From: Oscillospiraceae bacterium
Lineage (GTDB): Bacteria > Bacillota > Clostridia > Oscillospirales > Ruminococcaceae
Direction: 5' to 3'
NCBI GenBank assembly: GCA_030153485.1
Contig: JAGUQX010000008.1
Coordinates: forward strand, 154,179 to 218,178
DNA: 64,000 nucleotides
The notes under the pieces were generated by a model. The model did not search any database, had not been told where the DNA came from, and worked only from the letters and a program-made list of their open reading frames with translations. The translations under genes were made by a program, and so were the position numbers. Positions 35,973-43,226 of this stretch are shown here, one piece after another; position 1 is the stretch's first letter, and every line of letters starts with the position of its first letter.

Positions 35973-36965
35973 GTGGTTGAAATTTTATCTTTTCCTAAGA
36001 TGGGGCTAGAGCTTACATTAAATAGAATAGCTTTTTCTATAGGAAATATTGATATATATTGGTACGCGATAATTATAATGTCAGGTGTTGTTTTAAGTCT
36101 TTTAGTTGCTATGAAAATTTCTAGTAAATTTGGACTTTACGCAAATAAGGTTATAGATGTAATAATGATTAGTTTGGGTGGATCTGTTATTTTTGCTAGG
36201 GCATATTATGTAATATTTCAGTGGGATTATTATGAAGATAATCTATTAGAAATATTTAATATAAGAGGTGGAGGACTTGCTATTTATGGAGGTATTATAG
36301 GGGCGTTTATTGTTGGCTTGATTACAGCTAAAATAATGAAGGTTAAATTTTTACCTTTAGCCGATATAATAAGCATAGGTTTTTTATTGGGGCAAGGAAT
36401 AGGACGATGGGGAAATTTTGTAAATATAGAAGCATTTGGCGGAAACACTAGTCTTCCATGGGGTATGCATAGTAATTCTATACAGACATATTTAGAATCT
36501 CAACAAAATTTATTAGAATCTTTTGGAATTTTTGTTGATCCAACTATGCCTGTTCATCCAACTTTTTTCTACGAATCAATATGGTGTTTAATAGGTTTTA
36601 TTGGCCTATTATTTTATATAAAACATAGAAAATTTGATGGTGAAATTTTCTTAATATACATAATCTGGTATGGCTTTGGAAGAAGCATAATAGAGGGTTT
36701 TAGAACTGATAGCCTTATGATAGGTAATTTTAGAATTTCACAAATTTTAGGGATTTTATTCTGTATAATTGGAATTTATATTTTAATAAAACTTAAAAAG
36801 AAGGTCTCGAATGATAAAGAATGTTCATTATCAAAATTATATGTAGATACAGAAGAAAGCAAAATAGTTGTTAGTGGAAAATTTTATGAAAAAAATCAAG
36901 AAATATCAGAAAAAAAATCAAATAATACAGATACATCTAACAGTATAGATAAAAAAGATATATGA
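35973..36965 (+). CDS. lgt: Prolipoprotein diacylglyceryl transferase Lgt
   Basis: Membrane enzyme attaching diacylglycerol to the lipobox Cys of prolipoproteins. About seven membrane segments. Landmarks: 'IRGGGLAIYGGIIGAF', the signature 'GQGIGRWGNFVNIEAFG' and 'HPTFFYESIW'. The C-terminal 60 residues are charged and cytoplasmic, longer than in most relatives (330 aa). GTG start behind TAGGAGG. folD follows 15 nt later. Confidence 0.95.
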   Translation: MVEILSFPKMGLELTLNRIAFSIGNIDIYWYAIIIMSGVVLSLLVAMKISSKFGLYANKVIDVIMISLGGSVIFARAYYVIFQWDYYEDNLLEIFNIRGGGLAIYGGIIGAFIVGLITAKIMKVKFLPLADIISIGFLLGQGIGRWGNFVNIEAFGGNTSLPWGMHSNSIQTYLESQQNLLESFGIFVDPTMPVHPTFFYESIWCLIGFIGLLFYIKHRKFDGEIFLIYIIWYGFGRSIIEGFRTDSLMIGNFRISQILGILFCIIGIYILIKLKKKVSNDKECSLSKLYVDTEESKIVVSGKFYEKNQEISEKKSNNTDTSNSIDKKDI

Positions 36966-36980
36966 TTGTAAAGGAGCTTT

Positions 36981-37826
36981 ATGGGTATAATAATAGATGG
37001 AAAAAAAATTTCACAAGATATTAAAGATAATCTTAAAAAAAAGATTTTGTCTATTGAAGAAGGAAAAAGAAAGCCAGGTTTAGCTGTTTTGATAGTTGGA
37101 GATGATCCAGCTTCTAAAATTTATATTAAAGCTAAAAAGAAATCGTGTGAATATATAGGTATAAATTCTTTTGAATTTAATTTATCCAGAGAAATATCAG
37201 AAGAAAAAATTTTAGAAATTATAGATAAATTAAATTTTGATGAAAAAGTTGATGGAATATTAGTTCAACTTCCATTACCCAAACATATAAATCAAGAAAT
37301 AGTTATAAATAGAATTTCATCTTATAAAGATGTTGATTGTTTTACAAAGATAAATATAGGTAATCTTTTTTACGGATTTGATGGTTTAAAACCATGCACG
37401 CCAAATGGATGTATAAGATTGTTAAAAGAATATAATATAGAAATTTCTGGTAAATTTTGTGTCATAGTTGGCAGAAGCAATATTGTTGGAAAGCCGTTGT
37501 CTATAATGTTGACAGAAAATAATGCTACAGTCTGTCTGGTTCACTCAAAAACATTAAATTTAAAAACTATTTGTAAAACCGCAGATATATTAATATCAGC
37601 TGTTGGAAAAAAAAATATGATAACAGACGATATGGTTAAACAGGGAAGTGTTATTATAGATGTAGGAATAAATAGAGATGAAGATGGAAATATTACTGGA
37701 GATGTTGATTATAAAAATGTTGAAAAAATAGCAGGATATATAACACCTGTTCCAGGTAGTGTAGGACCTATGACGATTGCTATGCTTATGGAAAATACAT
37801 TTTATGCATACTTAAATAAAAAATAG
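36981..37826 (+). CDS. folD: Methylenetetrahydrofolate dehydrogenase/cyclohydrolase FolD
   Basis: Bifunctional one-carbon enzyme interconverting 5,10-methylene- and 10-formyl-tetrahydrofolate with NADP. Landmarks: 'YIKAKKKSCEYIGI' with the catalytic Lys, 'GILVQLPLPKHI', 'DVDCF', 'CTPNGCIRLL', 'VIVGRSNIVGKPLS' (NADP loop), 'DVGINRDEDG' and 'PVPGSVGPMTIAML'. Length 281 aa is standard. AAAGGAG precedes ATG. The stop lies in a 16-bp palindrome AATAGAAA/TTTCTATT, too short to call a terminator. Confidence 0.96.
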   Translation: MGIIIDGKKISQDIKDNLKKKILSIEEGKRKPGLAVLIVGDDPASKIYIKAKKKSCEYIGINSFEFNLSREISEEKILEIIDKLNFDEKVDGILVQLPLPKHINQEIVINRISSYKDVDCFTKINIGNLFYGFDGLKPCTPNGCIRLLKEYNIEISGKFCVIVGRSNIVGKPLSIMLTENNATVCLVHSKTLNLKTICKTADILISAVGKKNMITDDMVKQGSVIIDVGINRDEDGNITGDVDYKNVEKIAGYITPVPGSVGPMTIAMLMENTFYAYLNKK

Positions 37827-37966
37827 AAATTTCTATTATTTTCCATAAAATAAAAAACATATAATATAATTATATGAAAAATTTATTATATTACATATTT
37901 TATTAAAATTCTGAAATATTAATATTGTCTAAATATTTATTTTAGGCAAGGAGGAGTTTTAATTAA

Positions 37967-39190
37967 ATGAAAAAAACATTTCAATATATTTCTATAATAA
38001 CTATGATTATATCAATATTATTAATGGGAATTATATCATATTATAGATATACTATACCAAATAATTTTCTTCTTACAAATGGAAATACATTAAAAATTGA
38101 TTCTATGCCAGAGGTTACTGTATCTAAAAATTCTGATATATACAAATTTAACCAAGCTAATAAAGGCGTTAAAAACACATCTGTAGATTTAAGTTTATTC
38201 AATTTAATTCCTATAAAAAGTGTTATGATTGATTATATAGAAGAGAAGATGGTTGTTCCCGGCGGATACCCTTTTGGTGTTAAATTATTTACACAAGGAG
38301 TTATAGTTATTGGCATTAATTCAGTTGAAACAGAATTTGGAGAAAAAAATCCAGCAAAAAAAGCTGGTATAAAGGTAGGAGATGTTATAATAGAAATTGA
38401 TGGACAAAAAATTACAAGTAATGAGCATATTGAAAATATTTTAAATTATGGATCAGGAAAATCTATTAATTTAAATATAATGCGTGAAGGGAAAATTCAG
38501 AAAATAAAATTGCAACCAGAAAAATCATCTGTTGATGGGAGTTATAAAGGAGGAATTTGGGTTAGAGATAGTTCGGCTGGAATAGGAACAGTATCTTTTT
38601 ATGATTTAGATAATGGAATATTTGGTGGCTTAGGACATCCAATATCGGATCCTGATACGGGAGATGTAATGCCGATTATGACGGGAGAGGTTGTTGATGT
38701 TAGGATTACAGATGTAATTAAAGGATATTCAGGTATTCCTGGAGAACTTAAGGGAAATTTTATTTCAAATAATTCTATAGGAAATATAAGTTTAAATGAT
38801 AAAACAGGAGTTTACGGAAGACTATATGAATATGATAGGTCAAAAAAAGAAATTTCTGTTGGATTAAAGCAGGATGTTAAAGAAGGAAAAGCTACAATTT
38901 TAACAACTTTAGATAATAATATTGTTGAAGAATTTGAAATTGAAATAAAAAAAATTAATTTTAATAATATGAATGATGTGAAGAATATGGTTATACAAGT
39001 TACTGATAAAAATCTTTTAGAAAAATCAGGTGGAATTGTACAAGGTATGAGTGGTAGTCCTATTCTACAAAATGGAAAAATTGTTGGGGCTGTGACTCAT
39101 GTATTTGTAAATGATCCCACAAGAGGATATGGAATATTTATGGAAAATATGTATGATAAGTCTAGGGTTTTAAATGTTGCAATAGATTAA
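37967..39190 (+). CDS. spoIVB: SpoIVB sporulation serine peptidase (S55)
   Basis: Secreted from the forespore, SpoIVB triggers sigma-K activation in Bacillus. N-terminal membrane anchor (about 7-27), a PDZ domain (about 95-185, with 'PAKKAGIKVGDVIIEIDG'), then the S55 peptidase: His in 'GGLGHPISDPDTGD', Ser in 'GMSGSPILQNG', and 'VFVNDPTRGYGIFMEN'. 407 aa is close to usual. A 140-nt gap precedes it with AAGGAGGAG before ATG; I see no clear sporulation sigma consensus there. spo0A follows, the conserved arrangement. Confidence 0.95.
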   Translation: MKKTFQYISIITMIISILLMGIISYYRYTIPNNFLLTNGNTLKIDSMPEVTVSKNSDIYKFNQANKGVKNTSVDLSLFNLIPIKSVMIDYIEEKMVVPGGYPFGVKLFTQGVIVIGINSVETEFGEKNPAKKAGIKVGDVIIEIDGQKITSNEHIENILNYGSGKSINLNIMREGKIQKIKLQPEKSSVDGSYKGGIWVRDSSAGIGTVSFYDLDNGIFGGLGHPISDPDTGDVMPIMTGEVVDVRITDVIKGYSGIPGELKGNFISNNSIGNISLNDKTGVYGRLYEYDRSKKEISVGLKQDVKEGKATILTTLDNNIVEEFEIEIKKINFNNMNDVKNMVIQVTDKNLLEKSGGIVQGMSGSPILQNGKIVGAVTHVFVNDPTRGYGIFMENMYDKSRVLNVAID

Positions 39191-39222
39191 TAAATATTTT
39201 ATTAATTAATCTATTGCAACAT
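39174..39222. repeat. 18-bp perfect inverted repeat at the spoIVB end
   Basis: Arms 39174-39191 (ATGTTGCAATAGATTAAT) and 39205-39222 are exact reverse complements around a 13-nt loop. The left arm encodes the last five codons and the stop of spoIVB. No T-tract follows on the plus strand, so termination is uncertain; an mRNA-stabilising or attenuating hairpin before spo0A is possible. Confidence 0.75.
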
Positions 39223-39279
39223 ATGGAAATATATGGTAATATAATTAAAGATTGACAAGAACGATGGAGGTTTATAGAC

Positions 39280-40077
39280 ATGAATGGAAAAAACAAAATA
39301 TTAATAGGTGACGACTCTATGGAATTTGGGATTTTATGTGGAAATTTATTAGAAAGTCATGGATTTGAAGTTTTGATTAGACCAAAAAATGGTTTAGATA
39401 TAATAGATACTATAAAATCTTACTATCCAAATATAGTTATAATAGATTCTTTTATGCCCCATATTGACGCAATAGGAGTTATGAAAACAATAAATAAAGA
39501 AAAAATGGATAAAAAACCAATTTTTATTGTTACAAGTTCATATGATAATCCCTTTATGGAAAAGGAAGTTATGGAAAATGGTGCAACTTATTATGCTTTA
39601 AAACCTTTTGATATAAATATTTTAGCTGAAAGAATTACCTCTATAACAGGTTATACTAATAATAATGAAAAAAATAATAGTGTTAATAACTCTATTGATT
39701 TATATTCAAAATTAAATGGAGAAGATCTAGAGATGACTGTTACAAATGTTATACATCAAATTGGTGTTCCTGCACATATAAAAGGATATCATTATTTACG
39801 AGAATCTATAATGCTTTCTATAAATAATGTAGAGATGATAAACTCTATAACAAAGCAATTATATCCAACGGTTGCAAAAGCCTTTAATACTACACCATCT
39901 AGAGTTGAGAGAGCGATAAGGCATGCTATAGAAGTTGCTTGGGATCGAGGAGATGTGGATACTTTAAATGGATTTTTTGGTTATACCATACATAATGGTA
40001 GAGGAAAGCCAACAAATTCAGAATTTATAGCGATGATATCAGATAAGTTAAGATTAAAAATAAAATCTGTTGTTTAA
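39280..40077 (+). CDS. spo0A: Sporulation master regulator Spo0A
   Basis: Response regulator that commits cells to sporulation. Receiver domain (about 1-125): acidic pocket 'IGDDSMEF', phospho-acceptor Asp in 'VIIDSFMPHID', switch Thr/Ser in 'IVTSSYD' and Lys in 'ALKPFD'. A flexible linker follows, then the effector domain with 'HQIGVPAHIKGYHYLRESI' and the DNA-contact helix region 'TTPSRVERAIRHAIEVAW'. All key residues are present. GGAGGT precedes ATG. Length 265 aa is normal. Confidence 0.97.
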   Translation: MNGKNKILIGDDSMEFGILCGNLLESHGFEVLIRPKNGLDIIDTIKSYYPNIVIIDSFMPHIDAIGVMKTINKEKMDKKPIFIVTSSYDNPFMEKEVMENGATYYALKPFDINILAERITSITGYTNNNEKNNSVNNSIDLYSKLNGEDLEMTVTNVIHQIGVPAHIKGYHYLRESIMLSINNVEMINSITKQLYPTVAKAFNTTPSRVERAIRHAIEVAWDRGDVDTLNGFFGYTIHNGRGKPTNSEFIAMISDKLRLKIKSVV

Positions 40078-40085
40078 TAGTTAAA

Positions 40086-40117
40086 TAAAAAGATGAGCAA
40101 GTTTTTCTTGCTCATCT
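40086..40117 (-). terminator. Terminator between spo0A and a minus-strand small gene
   Basis: Perfect 11-bp stem AGATGAGCAAG / CTTGCTCATCT with a 5-nt T loop. On the minus strand it is followed by TTTTATTTAA; on the plus strand only by TAATATT. It therefore fits minus-strand transcription best, and the small gene's stop codon (TGA) lies in the stem. It may also stop spo0A transcripts weakly. Confidence 0.75.
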
Positions 40118-40267
40118 TAATATTACAAATAATAAAATCGAAATCAGTGGGATCGAAATAGTAGAAGATATAATATTGACAAAAAATTTCTTTTTATATC
40201 TATTTTTTCTTGATAAAAGTTCATTTGTAAAATTATATGGAACATTTACGTTATAATTCATCTTCAT
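40112..40267 (-). CDS. Small single-pass membrane protein (51 aa), unknown function
   Basis: Reading frame of 51 codons starting MKMNYNVNVPYNF..., with a basic segment 'SRKNRYKKKFF' followed by a hydrophobic helix ('NIISSTISIPLISILLFVIL') to the C-terminus. AAAGGAAA lies a few bases before the first ATG; a second ATG (40261) is also possible. The stop lies inside a minus-strand terminator hairpin, which supports a transcribed gene. I recognise no family. It is downstream of, and possibly co-transcribed with, the ECF S-component gene, though a strong hairpin separates them. Confidence 0.5.
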   Translation of the reverse strand: MKMNYNVNVPYNFTNELLSRKNRYKKKFFVNIISSTISIPLISILLFVILR

Positions 40268-40351
40268 TTATTTCCTTTGTTTTTAAAACTTTTAATAATG
40301 GAAAATACATAATTTATGTTTTGTATAATATATATATCGTTCATAAAAAAT

Positions 40352-40401
40352 AAAAATAAAGAGTATTTTTACATTTTATTGTAAAAATACTCTTTATTTT
40401 T
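40352..40401 (-). terminator. 22-bp perfect stem hairpin at the ECF S-component gene end
   Basis: Arms 40352-40373 and 40380-40401 are exact reverse complements around TTTTAT. The right arm encodes about seven of the last residues of the minus-strand gene, whose stop lies at 40369-40371. On the minus strand the hairpin is followed by ATTTTTT, so it should act as a terminator. Confidence 0.8.
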
Positions 40402-40887
40402 AGAAATCATACTAATAATTGGGTAATATATAACTAATATGAAAATAAAAAATATGAATCTTGGAATAATCCGTGAGATTAACAAAGGCGTAAATGGTAC
40501 AGATGATAAAATAGAAAGCCAAAAAGTATTTAAAATCATATCAGAGATTATATAAGCGAAAAATATTGCAAAAAAAGTATTTATTATATTTAGATTTTTT
40601 TTATAAAGAAATAATCCTCCAATTAATCCTCGAAAAGCAGAAGATATTGTAAATCCAAAAAAAAATCCCAAAGAACCAGAATTTATAATTCCGCCTAAAA
40701 CATCGCTAATAATTAAAGAAATAACAGCATATAATGGACCTAAAATATATCCAGCAATCATTGCAACCAATATTTGAAAATCTATTTTGATAAGACCAGG
40801 TATTGTTATAGTTAGAATTTTAGAAAATATAATATCTAAAGAAATCATAATAGCAGATAGTGTTATAATATTTAATTTTTTTTTCAA
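40369..40887 (-). CDS. ECF transporter S component, folate-type (FolT-like)
   Basis: Six-helix substrate-binding membrane subunit of an energy-coupling factor vitamin transporter. 'IKIDFQILVAMIAGYILGPLYAVISLIISDVLGGIIN' and 'GFFFGFTISSAFRGLIGGLFLYKK' style blocks (landmarks, seen in pieces) match the folate-family S components; length 172 aa. The energising genes ecfA1, ecfA2 and ecfT are at 49-52 kb, so this looks like a group II system with a separate module. TTG start, GGGGG upstream. I saw no folate riboswitch before it. The substrate call is moderate; folD at 37 kb is only suggestive. Confidence 0.78.
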   Translation of the reverse strand: MKKKLNIITLSAIMISLDIIFSKILTITIPGLIKIDFQILVAMIAGYILGPLYAVISLIISDVLGGIINSGSLGFFFGFTISSAFRGLIGGLFLYKKNLNIINTFFAIFFAYIISDMILNTFWLSILSSVPFTPLLISRIIPRFIFFIFILVIYYPIISMISKNKEYFYNKM

Positions 40888-40934
40888 ACAGATACCCCCA
40901 AAAAAAATTCTATAATTATTATAAAATTGTACTC

Positions 40935-40964
40935 ATTTTAACATAGATATAGAATTATAGTCAA
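40935..40964 (-). promoter_or_regulatory. Promoter of the ECF S-component gene
   Basis: On the minus strand TTGACT (40964-40959), 18-nt spacer, TAAAAT (40940-40935). Good match, and about 50 nt before the TTG start. Confidence 0.6.
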
Positions 40965-41010
40965 CAGAGCTCCTGTAATCATTAAATTAATATATTTTAT
41001 AAAGATTATG

Positions 41011-41039
41011 TTGAATTGTATTAATATTTAATTTATAAT
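41011..41039 (+). promoter_or_regulatory. Promoter of the DUF5685 operon
   Basis: TTGAAT (41011-41016), 17-nt spacer, TATAAT (41034-41039), 40 nt before the TTG start at 41080. It is probably the head promoter of a series that runs with few gaps to 58.7 kb. Confidence 0.65.
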
Positions 41040-41079
41040 TGTATTATCAATATTTTTTGATTTTGTGGAGGATATTTTT

Positions 41080-41967
41080 TTGTTTGGATATATACAACCC
41101 TATAAACCAGATCTTAGAATAAGAGAATTTGATATATATAAATCTATATATTGTGGACTTTGTAAGGATATGGGAAGGATTTATGGTAGAATTTCTAGAT
41201 TTTTTTTAAGTTATGATTTTACTTTTTTAACACTTTTATCCATATCTATGACAGAAGAATCTAGAGGTTTTGAAAAATCTATGTGTTCTTTTAATTTCAT
41301 GAAAAAAAAGACTTGTTTAAAATCTTGTGATGATTTATCATATTCTGCAGCTGTTGCTATAGTAATGATAGATTATAAAATAAAAGATGACATATTGGAT
41401 CATAAAAATTATAAAAGTTATATTTATAAATTTTTAAATATTTTTATAAAAAAATCTTCAAAAAAAGTTAAAGAAAATCATAAATTTCTTGATGATATAA
41501 TGGGTAAATCGATGGATATGCAGTTGTATTGTGAATCTCAAAAAAGTAATAGTTTAGATTTTTCTGCAGAGTCTACTGCAACTGCGATGAGTCTTATTAT
41601 GGAAAAATTATCTAATAATATTTCTCAGTCAAAAGTTTTAAATAGATTTGGATATTTTTTAGGTAAATGGGTTTATTTGATAGATGCAATTGATGATATT
41701 TATAGCGATTTGGAAGATAAAAATTATAACCCATTTTTAATCAAGTTTGATATTTGTGATATAAAAAAAGATAGAGATAATTTATTTAAATTATTTTCTT
41801 ATGCAGAAAACAGTTTAAATCTTATAATATCACAAATAATTCTTTCTTTTGAACTATTAAATATAGTAAGACATAAAGAAATATTAGATAATATTATTTA
41901 TATTGGTTTAAAAAACGTTCAAAAAAATGTTATCAAAAAAAGGAGATTGGTTTTAGATGTCAAATGA
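41080..41967 (+). CDS. DUF5685 family protein
   Basis: Protein of unknown function with the DUF5685 start 'MFGYIQPYKPDLRIREFD' and 'SIYCGLCKDMG...' Cys pair (CGLC), then 'LSYDFTFLTLLSI', 'KSMCSFN', and 'GYFLGKWVYLIDAIDDIYSD'. The last block resembles an aspartate-rich helical segment of isoprenoid-type enzymes, but no catalytic role is known to me. The start is TTG 41080 because TGGAGGA lies just upstream; the frame is open to 41065. 11-nt overlap with the J-domain gene. This pair is recurrent in Oscillospiraceae-type genomes. Confidence 0.78.
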   Translation: MFGYIQPYKPDLRIREFDIYKSIYCGLCKDMGRIYGRISRFFLSYDFTFLTLLSISMTEESRGFEKSMCSFNFMKKKTCLKSCDDLSYSAAVAIVMIDYKIKDDILDHKNYKSYIYKFLNIFIKKSSKKVKENHKFLDDIMGKSMDMQLYCESQKSNSLDFSAESTATAMSLIMEKLSNNISQSKVLNRFGYFLGKWVYLIDAIDDIYSDLEDKNYNPFLIKFDICDIKKDRDNLFKLFSYAENSLNLIISQIILSFELLNIVRHKEILDNIIYIGLKNVQKNVIKKRRLVLDVK

Positions 41968-42646
41968 TCCATATTTAGTTTTAGGGGTTACAAGAGATGC
42001 AACCATGAGCGAGATTAAGTCAGTATATAGAGGACTTGTAAAAAAATATCATCCAGATAACTATGCAGATAGCCCTTTATCAGATGTTGCTACAGAGAAG
42101 ATGCAAGAAGTTAATGAAGCGTATGATTCTATTGTATCTGAAAAAAAAACATCTACAGATGGGTCTTCTTCAGGTCAGGGATATGGAAGTTATTCTAGTC
42201 CAGAGTATAATAAAAGTTATGGGCAATCTTATGGTAAATCCACAGCTAATTCTAGCTCTAATTATGCATATATAAGAAGCCTTATACATTCTAATAGTCT
42301 TGTAAAAGCCGAAGATGAACTTGCTAAAGTTCCAGAAAATATTCGAGATGCAGAATGGCACTTTTTAAAAGGAAGCTTATATTTTGCTAGAGGTTGGGTT
42401 GATGATGCGACGGGTCAATTTGAAACTGCATTTAAGATGAATCCAAATAATCCAGAATATAGAGCTGTATATAATAGAATGATGTATCAAAGACAAGGGA
42501 ATTATGGGTCTGGGGGATACGGAGGGGGTTCGTATAGAGGAGGCAGAGGGGCTGGAGGTTGTAGTGGATGCGACATGTGTTCTAGTCTACTATGTGCTGA
42601 TTGTTGCTGTGAATGTATGGGTGGGGATCTGATATCTTGCTGTTAG
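41957..42646 (+). CDS. J-domain protein with Cys-rich tail
   Basis: An N-terminal J domain (about 1-60), 'DPYLVLGVTRDATMSEI', with the HPD motif in 'KKYHPDNYAD', would recruit DnaK. A Ser/Gly/Tyr-rich linker leads to a TPR-like segment 'AEWHFLKGSLYFARGWVDDA'. The protein ends in a Gly-rich stretch and a dense Cys cluster (about 13 Cys in the last 35 residues, 'CSGCDMCSSLLCADCCCEC'), possibly metal-binding or membrane-apposed. It has no zinc-finger domain of the classical DnaJ type. It overlaps the preceding gene by 11 nt. Confidence 0.88.
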   Translation: MSNDPYLVLGVTRDATMSEIKSVYRGLVKKYHPDNYADSPLSDVATEKMQEVNEAYDSIVSEKKTSTDGSSSGQGYGSYSSPEYNKSYGQSYGKSTANSSSNYAYIRSLIHSNSLVKAEDELAKVPENIRDAEWHFLKGSLYFARGWVDDATGQFETAFKMNPNNPEYRAVYNRMMYQRQGNYGSGGYGGGSYRGGRGAGGCSGCDMCSSLLCADCCCECMGGDLISCC

Positions 42647-42657
42647 GGAGATAAAAT

Positions 42658-43197
42658 ATGAAAAACTCTTCAAAAAATTCTAATATATCCTTTTGTGGTG
42701 TAATTGTATCTATTAGTGTTATTGCATTATTTTCTGTTGGGATATTTCCTTTTTTTGATTTTGCCATTCCAGCTTTTGCAGGAATTTTGTTGATATCTGT
42801 TGTTATAGAATGGGGATATAAATGGAGTTTTATATCCTATATAGTTGTGTGTATTGTTGGTTTTTTTATTTCTACAAGTAAATTATCTGTTTTTTTCTAT
42901 TTTATTATATTTGGATATTATCCTATATTAAAATCTGTTATAGAAAAAATAAATATTTATATAATTGAATATATAATAAAATTTATATTTTTTAATATTA
43001 TATTGGGTATTATATTTTTATTATCTTCTCTTATTTTAAATGTTAATCAAATTTTAAACAGCTTTGGAGATTACGGATTTTCTACAATTTTCATATCTGC
43101 AAATATTGTATTTTATGTATACGATATAGCAATTAGCAAGATTGTTTATTGGTATCAAAATTATTTTAAAAGTAAATATTTGAATAAAATTATATAA
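42658..43197 (+). CDS. Hypothetical multi-pass membrane protein
   Basis: 179 aa with about five to six hydrophobic segments: 'ISVIALFSVGIFPFFDFAIPAF' near the N-terminus, 'EWGYKWSFISYIVVCIV', 'FFYFIIFGYYPILKSVIEKI', then two more helices. The block 'FGYYPILKS' is recurrent in membrane proteins placed after DUF5685 and J-domain genes in this bacterial group. It loosely resembles small transporter S components, but I cannot assign a function. 11 nt after the J-domain gene and 29 nt before the next. Confidence 0.72.
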   Translation: MKNSSKNSNISFCGVIVSISVIALFSVGIFPFFDFAIPAFAGILLISVVIEWGYKWSFISYIVVCIVGFFISTSKLSVFFYFIIFGYYPILKSVIEKINIYIIEYIIKFIFFNIILGIIFLLSSLILNVNQILNSFGDYGFSTIFISANIVFYVYDIAISKIVYWYQNYFKSKYLNKII

Positions 43198-43226
43198 TTA
43201 TATATAAATATAGTTAGGAGTAGTCT

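Noticed and set aside
37822-37837. A terminator at the folD stop
   Set aside because: The 16-bp palindrome AATAGAAA/TTTCTATT has no loop and little GC, so a stable hairpin is unlikely.
40888-41064. A folate riboswitch ahead of the ECF S-component gene
   Set aside because: I looked for the conserved tetrahydrofolate riboswitch segments on the minus strand and saw none; only a sigma-A promoter and an ordinary leader.
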